Assembly: GCA_037176845.1 (NCBI GenBank) | Contig: JAYKXP010000034.1 | Location: 186,001-250,000, forward strand | DNA length: 64,000 bases | Origin: Paramarasmius palmivorus | Lineage: Eukaryota; Basidiomycota; Agaricomycetes; Agaricales; Marasmiaceae | Direction of reading: 5' to 3' | In this document: in pieces, positions 1 through 10,118 of the stretch | Layout: every line of letters starts with the position of its first letter | Position numbering within the stretch: position 1 is the stretch's first letter | The notes under the pieces: model-generated | Told to the model about the DNA's origin: nothing | Seen by the model: only the letters and a program-made list of their open reading frames with translations | Databases searched by the model: none | Position numbers and translations under genes: made by a program

Positions 1-2286
1 GTCATCAGAGGCTTCTTTGCTCGCTGGCCAAACCATGCCATTCCATTGTTCTTGCAGCATCGGTGCTGCGGGCCGATACGAAGATACTCCAGATAGCGCC
101 TGCTCAAGGTTTGCCTTGTACGCACTTCGTACATCGATAACGTCTTCTTCTGTAAGAACGTCTTCCTCCTGCCGAAAGGTTTCAGTAAGCCGGACAGTTC
201 GCGAGGAAAGGAGTACGTACGATAAGTTTCTGTTCGTAGAGTTGAGGGACCGATTTCCGAGCTTGAATTTTCTCATACATTAGAGGACTTGTTAGGCTTG
301 GAAGATCGAGTTCGTTGTGCCTGGTTCGGAGAAGTTGAGAGCGATATTTACGGTGTACTTGGAGCTGCTTACCCCCTGTAGGAATACAAAGTCAGCCACA
401 AAACGAACAAGTTGACACGATACTACGGACCATCGACGATAAACCAAGAGATCCACGATGATATCCTATTCCATGTCAGTACTTGATACGAAGGTCTTTG
501 TTGACGAGCGCGTACCTTGCGGAAGTATTGCCGATAGTCAAATGCTACTTCCATAGCCCTTACAACATCTGTACGGCAGTACAGTGAACGGACATGCTGA
601 TATGAACCATGTACATACCCTCTGGGTAATCTCCATTCACGTGCAGAACGGGGGCTCCGATCATTTTGCCAACGTCCGAGCAATATAATGAAGACCTTGC
701 CTGAGAAGCAGGAGTAGTATAGCCGATACTAAAAATGAATATTAGGTTACTTGTATTTCGGACTCGTTGCGAGCTTACTTATTGCTGTTTCAAGGACATC
801 AGCTAGGATCACGTTAGGAGATGCTATCCACTTACTCAACTACAAGATGAACCGTTCCCCCACTAGTAAAGTGAGGCAAGTTGCCTAGAACGTGCACGTC
901 AACGTTCATGCATGTAAATAGTGAAGTAAAGGTCGACGTACTCAGCCCAAGAGTTTCCATAACAACACCTTGACCACTGAAGCTCGCATCACCGTGTAAT
1001 TGCACACACATAACCTTATCACCCAATTGGCATGTATCAGGGGACGTTTTCAGCAGGGAGTACTGCTTCGCCCTGGTCTTTCCGAGAGCAATTGCATTGG
1101 CAGCCTCTGTAAACCGATTTCATTCTCCGTTTTGAAAGCAGTAAGGGGTGTTGACGAACCGAGATGTGATGGATTAGGGAGTAGTGAAACTTTGACAGAA
1201 TCTTGTGCTCCAGAGTACTTCAGATGTGTCGACGATACTACAGTCGCCGTTAACAACATCCTCCTAGCTGAAGTGCAGGTTACTAAACTTACCCAAGTGA
1301 CTGACAACATCTCCTTCAGCACCCAATTCCTCTGGAAATTCAGAGCCGCCTCGAATCTTGTGGAAAAGCCCAGTAGGCGAATAGCCCATCAAGTCAGTGA
1401 GGAAATTGAGGCGGCCACGATGAGGCATAGCGACAATAATATGCGAGACAGCATCTGCCATCCATTCGTCCATGTCAATTAAACTCGCTTCCAGAACAAC
1501 AAAAACCTTACTCCGAGCAGCCGACGCAAAGAGTGAATCAAGAGCCGGTAGCATAGACTCTCCTCCTTCAAGCGCATACTACAAAGGGACATCAGGCTGT
1601 AAAGCAGTCATGGACCGTGACTGCCGACATACCCTCTTCAAATTCGGAAACTTGAGCTGAAGGAAGTTGTCGAACACCTCACTGCGAGATAGCAGTCCAT
1701 GTATACGCTTCTTGAGTTCGCGATCTTCTTCCGCTAACGATACGGGTAGAGTTTTTGATTCAAGTAGGTGAGAAAACCAGAGTCGTTCTGTCTTGGAGGG
1801 CGAATGCATATACTGTTCAGACAGTCAGAACCACGAAACTTGGCTATAAGAGAATTCAGACGCACCTCGTATGCGATTCTTCCGACGTACACCGACTTCA
1901 AATGACGCGTAATCTGATCCAAAGTCCACCACTCTTCTGTATCGTCTCTCTGTGACTCGACGCGAGGGTTCGTCCAAATGATTCCGTTGACGTTGTACTT
2001 CTTCTGTCCATCGTTCAGCCCATAACGAGAAGGATCCAGAGCTGCAACTTCGGACTCTCTGTCGATCAAGTCGAGCGGGTCAATCCTGGCTGCACGGTGC
2101 CCATGAGTTCGGACATTGTCCACGTAGCGTAATAAGGCAGCGTTTTGGTGCCTATTCTCAATTTGAGAGCTGTCGTCTAACCAGAATAAGAATAGAGTTA
2201 ACTTTGTCCATGGAAGACACAGAGATGCCACGTACAATCCGGAAATTCGAACGCAGGTGCCTTCCGGAATCCAAACGATTCATCAT
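1..2286 (-). CDS. DHTKD1: 2-oxoadipate dehydrogenase E1 component (DHTKD1-like), C-terminus beyond window
   Basis: Thiamine-diphosphate E1 subunit of a mitochondrial 2-oxo acid dehydrogenase, acting in lysine and tryptophan breakdown. Reading leftward from about 2286, exons give an N-terminal [12 protein letters not shown] segment, a [18 protein letters not shown] block, [83 protein letters not shown] and YRRWGHNELDLP. The stretch with [13 protein letters not shown] and [14 protein letters not shown] resembles DHTKD1 more than KGD1/OGDH. At least eight short introns are needed. A 3-nt microexon at 373-375 is inferred to restore the conserved Trp-Gly-His. Where relatives have GHNELDEP this copy has Leu for Glu. 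Two adjacent ATGs (2284-2286 and 2281-2283) can start the protein, but the first intron could not be fixed. The transketolase C-terminal half lies past position 1. Confidence 0.88.
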
Positions 2287-2593
2287 GGTAATGCCGTTGG
2301 CGTGAGGACCTCAGCCAGTTGTACCCTCTAGTAGCTCGTCTCTGAAGCATCCTTGAAACGCAAGAGCATATGAGGGAATAAGTACTCTAGGATGGAACGG
2401 AGTTGAGCAAAATGTATGACATGGTCCGTCCGTGAGATGTGTAACCCCTTTTCTTCCCGCACGGACCAGCGCCTTCGTTGGCGAAATCTAAGCGCCCCGC
2501 ATCCGCAGAAAGCTGAATTGCGGTATAGGCATTGAATGGACTCTAGAGCGTTCTATACATAGATCTACATTCTATTCCCAGGCGAGGAACTGT
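2287..2593. other. Intergenic spacer, presumed promoter of the DHTKD1-like gene
   Basis: About 300 bp between the start of the DHTKD1-like gene and the stop of the HAD phosphatase, both on the minus strand. It should hold the DHTKD1 promoter and the phosphatase 3' UTR. No open frame of note, clear TATA box or repeat was seen. Confidence 0.4.
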
Positions 2594-3820
2594 TTAAGCA
2601 CGACCAGTTTCTAACACTTCTTCCACAGACTTCTCTCCCTTGACGATGGACTGCACAATGGGAAGGGCTTGCGAGAAGTTGGAAAAGAGGACGTGTTTGA
2701 TGCCGTTGTTGGTGCAATAGACGGATAGATCGTTCTCTCCATAATCCTTCTCCTTGACGAACAGAACATCGGCGTGTTTAGCAGCAGACATATCTGCAGG
2801 AGGGTGTCGAATTATTGTCAAATGTTGTATAGTAACATCACGGCAAGGATCGCTTACCCGAAACACCATCACCAAAGAAGAATAAGGTAGGCGGGCTTTC
2901 CAGCTGACGGTATGGAAGGATAGCCTGCGATTTGTCGTGGCCATAGCCGCTAAAGAGTGTGTTAGCACGCCCTTGTGGGTGCGGATGTAAGGGTATGTAC
3001 CTGCTGGGGTGCCTGAATTTGATGGTCCAGGTTCCATCCGGATGCAAGTCAACATCATTCGAGATAATCTCAATCTCCTTTGCAGCTTCCTCGCCCACCA
3101 GGTTTGAAAGAACGGCACGTATCGTCGGTGTCATTCCACTGCAACCATCTCAACATCAGTGATCCCGTCAGGAGATGTTCTTTACTCACCTAGATACGAT
3201 GATGACGGGGATGTCATTCGCCTTGCACCATGCATAGAATTCCTTAAACCCCGAATCGAGTTTAATGTCTAGTATTACCTTTCAGCACGGCGGACTAAGG
3301 AAGGTACCGATTGAGCTCACTATTGCGAAGAACCTGCTTGCATTCTTCAAAGCTGTGCCCATTCTCCACAACGCTAGCAAGCATCCTTCGGAACTCATCT
3401 CTGCGGAGCATATCGTTACCTCACTCGCTGGCATCTATTCAAATTAACACGCACCGGAAAGTAACCTTTCCTGATAATATATCTAGGTTTCCCTGCCTCC
3501 TCTTATCCTTGCCGAATCCAAGGTTATCAGTCATATCTTGAGATGAAACCACATCGATCCAAACAGGAAAGGATCAAAAGAGTCAGACGCCATGTCGAAG
3601 TGAGCTAATCAACGAGAATGTTCATGTCGGTCAATCTAGAAGACCCACAATCATTGGAATCATACGTCGTAATCGTGCCATCCCTAATAATACCAAGTTC
3701 AGTAACGACGAGCCTAGTTTTAACATGGAAGCTCACCAACCAGTCGGAAAGAACGACAAATTTCTTGTCTTTGTGAATTGGGGGATAAGGCAGGGTACTT
3801 TCTGGGGCACTATCAGCCAT
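2594..3820 (-). CDS. HAD-superfamily phosphatase, phosphoserine-phosphatase-like (YNL010W type)
   Basis: Soluble haloacid-dehalogenase-fold phosphatase; the physiological substrate is not evident. Exon 1 (ATG complement 3818-3820) ends in VVLSDW and splices to DGTITTYDSND, creating motif I (DWDGT, nucleophile and acid/base Asp). Later exons give MTDNLGFGKDKRR, a FRRMLASV cap helix, KANDIPVIIVSSG (motif II Ser), GHDK (motif III Lys) and LFFFGDGVSDM (motif IV acidic residues), so all four HAD motifs are present. The MTDNLGFG block and length of roughly 250 residues match the fungal phosphatase group that includes yeast YNL010W, similar to PSPase and to 2,3-diketo-5-methylthio-1-phosphopentane phosphatase. 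The protein ends in EEVLETGRA. There are about six short introns. Confidence 0.87.
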
Positions 3821-4093
3821 GGTGGGGATGATGGTGGTTGGAGAAACAGAGTACCGTGCACGTTGGTGACGGTTGTCCTTGGGGTTCGGATAAACGTGGA
3901 GATACACGGACGTAAGAAAAAAAAATTTCATCTTATCGATCCCACGACGCGTTACCGTACCGTTACGTCTCATCTCGAAGTCCAACTCAAGTCTACCTCG
4001 CTCTAATTGGAAGTTCTGGGATTACAACGTTGCGTACTGTAGTCATCTAGCTCTAGACTCTAGGTAATATGGAATAACATTAACGACATGCAT

Positions 4094-5375
4094 CTACCAA
4101 TCCAACACCGGAGGGAAGAATTTGGCAATCAGACCCTCATAGTAAGGCCTGAGCTTGACAGGATCGCAAGGTTCGTCACTCTTGCTGTACAGGTCATACG
4201 GATTGAATGCCTGTACCGCAGCGAGTATATCTCGGTCTTTCTCATTCATCAAATGTCTGTAGGCCCCCTCACGGTGCCATCTGAAAAGTTCTATCAGCGC
4301 CCATCGAAATAATTCCCAGGCAAATATACTGACGGGTAGAAACTATGATATCGAATCATAGCAAGTGCTTCTGGTGGAAGAGTACTCTGATCCTTCAGGA
4401 CGTGGTAAAGATACTGTTGGGTACGAACCATGTCAGCAAAAGCGTACACATAGGGAGTAGGTACTCACTTCATCATGACCCCAGGAAAGCATAACGTTGT
4501 CCAAACCACAGTGTGGTTCATAAATGCCATTTTCGGTGCTATAAACGCTATCACAACTGTCGGGGTTCCCTTCGAATGTATGGGGGTATATGATCTTGTC
4601 AGAGAACTTGCACCCCACAACGAAGGTATCCTACATTCATCGCTACCATGAACAGAATGATCAGGAAAAACGTCAAATGGTTGACATACCCCAACAACAT
4701 CCCACTGGCCCTCTGAGCCGAATAAGAACAACAATTTTCCAAGATCATGGACCAATCCGGTAACCTGCGCTGTATGTCAGATATATCCCGGCAGAAGTCA
4801 ATCACATCACGAAAATACCTGCATCCACTCTGGCTTCCCGTCTCTACGAATGGCTTCGGCAGTTTGCAGCAGATGCTCGATTTGAGATAGATTTGTCTGA
4901 AATTAACAGTGAATACAACTCTCAAAATACGGCCTCGTGCCCAAACTTACGTCTGGATCTGATTCATCTATTAACGTGTTGAGCATCTCCATCGCTTCCC
5001 AAATTCCCATTCGAGCCCGTTTCTTGTTCTTGAAATCAACACGCGCTTTGATATTGAAAGCCACCGTCTGTTTCTCTACAGCATCCGGCGTGAGTAACCT
5101 GTCAAACTCCTGAACTAACGGAATGATGTGTACCATGCTGTTCCCTGTAGAAATTTTTGACCCGGTCGCACGCAGAATCGTAGTCACGGAACTGTGTCTT
5201 GTCTTTTTCAGAGTCGAATTCAGACTCGGCGCTCCAGAGCTTGCTCTTGAGGACGTTCACTGATCATCGGTAAGCCGACGTCACGGAGACACAGAATATG
5301 AACATGCACACCTTCGTCAATCGCGTCGGATGTTACGTCGAGGTCACGGCCGTTCTTCACAAGGGTTCCGGGCAT
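4094..5375 (-). CDS. MIOX: myo-inositol oxygenase
   Basis: Di-iron oxygenase that cleaves myo-inositol to D-glucuronate, the first step of inositol catabolism; cytosolic. Joined exons give [116 protein letters not shown], a YHSFYPWHREGAY block, and the C-terminus [17 protein letters not shown]. The His of IEH, the HD pair of VHDLGK, the His of WGHDE, the His of YHSFY and the Asp of FNPYDLYSK provide the expected metal ligands. The ATG at 5373-5375 is chosen because [20 protein letters not shown] splices in frame to NVLKSKLW; an upstream in-frame ATG would add a low-complexity extension. It has at least six introns. Confidence 0.93.
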
Positions 5376-6616
5376 TCTTGAAGGACACAAAAAGGAAGAT
5401 GAGGAGGGATGGTCAAGTTGTGGTGAAGGGTAAAGCAAGAACGGGGAGTCTGAGTGATATCTTGTCCAGCATTCCTGCATTCTTTTAAACCCAGGTCGTG
5501 CATGACATATCCTCCGATTCCATATCGAGACGTGTGGCGATGTGGAAGTGTCCACTCGGCGACATCCCTGGCGATTATGAAAGGGCGATACACTTTGAAG
5601 TATCAAACCCAGGACCCGATACAGTTGGCAAAAACTCTATTGATGAACGAGCGCCACGCCATTTGCCTCGGCTGCCAAGGGTACACAGAGAAGACGAACT
5701 CAAATGGGAGGATTGAACGTGAAATTTACTCACACGTGGTAGCGGGTTCCTGCGAGATGCGTGTCATTGTCAGCTATTCTGAGAAACTTGAGTATCCTTG
5801 AAGGGTAAAAAGATATCATTGGGCGTCATAACAATGGGCCACGCTGGACAGAATGAAGGATGTGGATTGAGGTCAAGGTGCGTCGGTAAAATTTTCGAAG
5901 TCCGCTATCGGGCTGTCGCATGAGGCGAGCGCCGAACTTTCTCCCTTTCATTCATGCACTAATCCTCAAAGCTCAGTCATGATACTGTACAGCATCGACA
6001 CCTTGGCCACACTCTAGTATCAAACCCCTTTAAAATGGCGCCCTCAATCACAAAACGTATCAGTCAGTTTATGGTAACGAGAGATGGTCCGACACTAATC
6101 GACATTCCTATCCTAGAGGGATCATTCAAGGTGCCACGTCCTGGAAACCGATCAAGATACTCAAATATCGTGTGTATTGCGGGAGCACAGGGCGCGAATC
6201 AATTGCAACTAGGTTGTGTCTGGCCGTGCACTGGGTGTCTGCCACCTACGGAACATGTACGCATGGTCTCTTGGGCTAGGCTGAGAGCGACGGTGTACAA
6301 ATCGAACTTGCCTGTCCCCGACAACGATAGGGATTAACTGAAAGGCCCCAGTTAGATTGTATCGTTTAACTTTTTGACTTGGTTACTCTTTGATGAAATG
6401 CCTCTCCTGAAACAATACTTCCAATACAGTTTAGGCTTGCCAATCCCCCGAGGAAACGCATCCAAGCTTCCTTGTTAGGCTCTTCTGAGATGACACGTAT
6501 CTTCTAGAAGCGAGCTTGCATGGTTAAAGACGTTAAGTTATCGGATCCGCCATTGCTTTATTTGATACACGTATAACTTACACACACATACAATGTAAGC
6601 ACGATACATTCCTCCT
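5376..6616. other. Intergenic spacer between MIOX and aldo/keto reductase; possible orphan ORF
   Basis: About 1.2 kb between two minus-strand genes; it should contain the MIOX promoter and the reductase 3' UTR. An intronless plus-strand ORF of 100 codons (6035-6337, ATG in a tttaaaATGGcg context) is open but resembles nothing recognised and lacks domain or signal features, so it is not called as a gene. A further open frame at 5454-5801 overlaps the MIOX leader region and looks like chance. Confidence 0.4.
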
Positions 6617-8094
6617 TTATACTACCTTGTTGGGCCAGTTATCGAATCCAAGGTCGACAGCTAGTCAAGGTGTCAGTCCTCGGACATTGTCAAAGTAAAA
6701 ACCACTTACGCCAAGGAGGCATTATGAACCTAGGTCATATAGAGAGAAGAGCAATTAGCAAAAGATTAAGCAAGCAAAGCAGGTTCTATTTTCGCACCTC
6801 TTTTGTTTTCCAGAAGCAGCGAGACCATCTATCGTTTCTATATCCTCTTTCGTGAGCTTGGTCGAGGCGGCAATAGCACCCTTGAGGTTAGCAGTGATCC
6901 GTGCTGGAGTAACGGATTTCGGAAGGGCAACGATATCTTTGGCGACTGTGTTGATTCATGTCAATGGGTAAGTGCAATAACGAGTCATTGCTATATCTCA
7001 CCAAGCCATCCAAGAAGAACGTCTGCGGGCTGCAGAGAGTGTTTCTCTGCGATACTTGTGATGACATCGTCTTTGAGCAAAGGCGAATTGGAGGAGCCGA
7101 GAGGTGAGTATGCTTGGGGAACGATACTCTTGCTTCTCAGATACGCAAGTAGCTCGTGTTGCGGGTTGTAGGCGTGGATCTCAAGCTTGGGATACGAATA
7201 TAGGGTCAAATACTTGTTGCGAAAGAGACGGATGACGTACTTGATTCACAACTGGCACCACTTCGGCAGTTGGCAGAATCTCCTCCAGCTTCTTGACGGA
7301 AAAGTTGGAAACACCAATGGACTTGACCTTGCCTGTGTTGAAATTAGTGTGCTGGAATGAAAGTGGTGTGAGTTTGACCAACCTTTCTTCAAAACGGCTT
7401 CCATTTGTTTCCATGTATCCGCCAACTTCCAGCTGTGATCAACATCTCTCTTGCCATCGGGAAGAGTAGGGAAGACAGGATGGTTGCCCTTGGGGTTGAG
7501 AGGTACAGGCCAGTGGACAAGGTATACTGTGTGACCGTTAGGATTGTGCGCAAACTATAAAGCCATCTTTCTCACAGTCAAGGTAGTCAGTACCGAGGTT
7601 GGATAAGGTTTCGTCGAGGCACTCTTCGACCCGCGAATGGTATGTTCCCCATAATTTGCTGGTAATCTACTTGATCGTCAGCGTGATATCGTTTTCCTAT
7701 CTCTATATCACTCACGAAGATCTCCGACCTTGGCACACCCGACTGTCTGATGCCCTCTCCAACGTCTTTCTCGTTGCCGTATCCCCTGCAATGGTATTGG
7801 TTCAACTGCCATCAGGTCACGAAACGGCGACGCACCAGGCACAATCGATGTGTCTGTAACCTTCCTTTAAGGCACTATCCACAATCTTCAATCAACCATA
7901 TGCATTCCATAAATGCAAAGATGAAACATACTGAGAAACGGCCGCGACGACTTCTTCTGGCTTAGACTGCCACGTTCCTGCACTTTAAGCGTCGGCAACC
8001 TTACGCCAAATAGATTGTTGGGAGCCATGTGCGCACCTAGACCAACAGCCGGAATCTCTGCGCCGTTGTTGAGCTTGATCTTTGGGACGGACAT
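6617..8094 (-). CDS. Aldo/keto reductase
   Basis: NADPH-dependent carbonyl reductase of the AKR superfamily with a TIM barrel, probably cytosolic. The first exon MSVPKIKLNNGAEIPAVGLG splices to TWQSKPEEVVAAVSQ. Following exons give EGYRHIDCAWGYGNEKDVG (Asp and catalytic Tyr), FITSKLWGTYH (Lys), DLYLVHWPVPLNP (His), KVKSIGVSNFSVKKL, EIHAYNPQHELLAYL, PQAYSPLGSSNSPLL, DVLLGWLG, IVALPKSVTPARI and the C-terminus PVDLGFDNWPNKVV. The tetrad Asp-Tyr-Lys-His and the cofactor-binding end are intact. Length is about 310-330 residues, as usual for the family. There are eight or more introns. The native substrate cannot be told from sequence. Confidence 0.92.
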
Positions 8095-8578
8095 TGTGAG
8101 GCAGTGGGAAGGAACGAACTGAGGAGAGCATCTTCATCGATGTGTTATAAGAAGCAGCGGATATACCGGTCCGGAGGTCACGCCATCCGCCCCCAACGCA
8201 CGGACCGGTTCGCTTCCGCGCTTCCGAATCCAGCTGAGCCATTCCGAGGAGCTTCCCAAGCTCTCTTCTAAGGGGCACCATGTATCTGGAGTCTAGAAGA
8301 AATAAGTAAGAATTACAGTCAATGTAGATCGAAGCTAACGTTGAACTAACTATTCCTAGCGCACTTAATGGTCTCGATAAGCCTCTGGGGAGCATGATTC
8401 ACAAGCTGTTGATCGTAAGTATTGTAGTAACAAACGAAAACGCCACTTTGAGTAAAGCTGATGATATCATTAACGACTATATGGTAACATAGAGAACGCA
8501 CATGTCAAGGAGCGACGATATGGCTACAGCCTACAATCACAGGGATTGCACAAGAACAAGAATCACAACAGTATGGTT
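8095..8578. other. Intergenic spacer, presumed promoter of the aldo/keto reductase
   Basis: About 480 bp between the reductase ATG and the stop of the next minus-strand gene. Overlapping open frames on both strands have no recognisable product. No clear TATA box or repeat was seen. Confidence 0.35.
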
Positions 8579-9056
8579 CTACAACACTTCCCAGCTCACT
8601 TTCATGCGACCCGTGTCGAGGCTTGCCAGATGTTGGAAAGCAGACTCCGTAAGGTCGATGTCGTCAGGCCCACAAGTAGGACAACAGTCGGCGACAGTAG
8701 CATCGATATAGTTGCCGTCGGCTGTTATAAGAGGAATGAGTGAGGAATACACTTGTGTTTATGATCAGAACAGTACTCACACCATATGCCTATACGTTTC
8801 CAACAGAGTTCGCCGTCTTTGTAGTGCTCTGGTGCCAAGGCGACTGAGACGTCAGAGTTGGCGACTGGGGCACCGCAAGCACCTTGTCCACCGTTTGGCC
8901 GATACCATGTTGCTAGAAGGCCATTAGTCATCATGTAGGGGATTGTTCATATTCAAGGATTATCACAGTACCATCACCGAATACACAAAGTACAGGAGTC
9001 ACCAAGACGCCGAACGCGGCGAGAATGACACCGATGTTAAGCTTGAAAAGGGGCAT
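8579..9056 (-). CDS. Small secreted barwin/RlpA-like double-psi beta-barrel protein
   Basis: A predicted secreted protein of about 120 residues. Exon 1 encodes a signal peptide (MPLFKLNIGVILAAFGVLV, then TPVLCVFG). Exon 2 begins ATWYRPNGGQGACG and continues VANSDVSVALAPEHY; exon 3 holds DGNYIDATVADCCPTCG and DDIDLTESAFQHLASLDTG, ending MKVSWEVL. The TWY-PNGGQGACG and VADCCPTCG-IDLT-AF blocks are typical of fungal RlpA-like/expansin-like single-domain proteins related to barwin and cerato-platanins. The DLT Asp and the paired cysteines are kept. The second intron was placed at a GTGAGT after RIGIW (phase 1) because that restores the frame. Such proteins are often expressed in fruiting bodies or on plant contact, which is family knowledge only. 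Confidence 0.87.
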
Positions 9057-10118
9057 CCCCACGATCTTGAAGAACGGCGATTCAGGAAATTAGTCGACGG
9101 TTTATATACCTCTTGATTCTCGGCTTGCGGTGGAGTACGCCGGTTTGAGAAAAACGTTGCATGGAATGCTCAGGTCTGTTCTGGCCGAAAGAGTCGGTTT
9201 TAAGATAGATCCGACAGAAATCTAACCGGATTCACGAGAAGTTGTTGACCTTGCTCTTCCTGCTATAGCTACAGACTGCGTTGGGACGATACAGTATCTA
9301 TTAGCTGGGTGATGCAGGGAGCCCGGGCCTATAGTGTCATTCACCTTGCATTATACAGAATAGTTTCATGAAGTCTTTGAACTTTCGTGTACGACATGGC
9401 CGAACATTTACGGAAGAATGCACCGGCGGGGCGAGTCAAAACACCCTAAAGGGCCTAGACTGCTGTAATTCTAGGTAAAAACGGGCTGCACGTCCTCAAC
9501 CGGATTCCAAAGCGAGGGAAAAATTGGGTAACAAAGCCGGGGAATACAGATCTTGAATAGATCCTATAGAAATGGGCTTCCCAGGTATGTAGTGCGCCTG
9601 ACGGTGTTTGAGACGTATCGAAGATCTGTGTTCGCTTCGAGGGGTTTGTTGTACAGAAAAGCAGCGCTGGTGTGTAACAAAATGACGGCCCCTCGGTAAC
9701 GCCCTCCGATGCGATGACAGTAGCAGTGACGCAAGAAAGCGAGCTTGCGAGCAGCTGAAATTTTGCCTAGGGGAAACCAAGGACTACAGAGTTCGAAGGC
9801 CATAAGTGAATTTGTTGCTACTTGGCCGTGCCGCTATAGTGGACGAGCAGAAGGGTTCGTGAGAAATATCCGTCTCGAAACAGCATCTCGCCTGACCCGA
9901 GGGCCGACACTCGATACTTCCTGCCTAGTCTCCTGCAACTTCCTCTCATCTATCTACAGCCTTTATTCGACCACGTTATCCTTTCTGATATCCCGAACGG
10001 AGAGATTACTGATATTACGTCCTTTACAACTCTTCAGAAGATACTCGACGCGTAACTGCCTCGTGTCAAGAGGAACCTCAACATTGCAGGTAGAAGGCTG
10101 GTGGGTGAAGGATCGATT
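9057..10118. other. Intergenic spacer between divergent barwin-like gene and ATG11
   Basis: About 1.06 kb between two divergently oriented genes, so it should contain both promoters. A minus-strand ORF at 9496-9780 (94 codons, starting MVSPRQNFSCSQARFLASLL, Arg-rich) could mimic a mitochondrial presequence but leads into nothing recognisable. A plus-strand ORF at 9745-10122 overlaps the ATG11 start in another frame. Neither is called as a gene. Confidence 0.35.

Noticed and set aside
1000..1482. 160-codon plus-strand frame across the DHTKD1-like gene
   Set aside because: It is antisense to two exons with clear 2-oxo acid dehydrogenase motifs and has no domain of its own.
6035..6337. 100-codon intronless ORF between MIOX and the aldo/keto reductase
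   Set aside because: No domain, no signal peptide and no known relative; in a window where nearly all genes have introns, a single short ORF is weak evidence.
9496..9780. Possible small mitochondrial protein (Arg-rich N-terminus) on the minus strand
   Set aside because: No downstream domain, no splice-linked exons and no similarity that I recognise; it lies in a promoter region.
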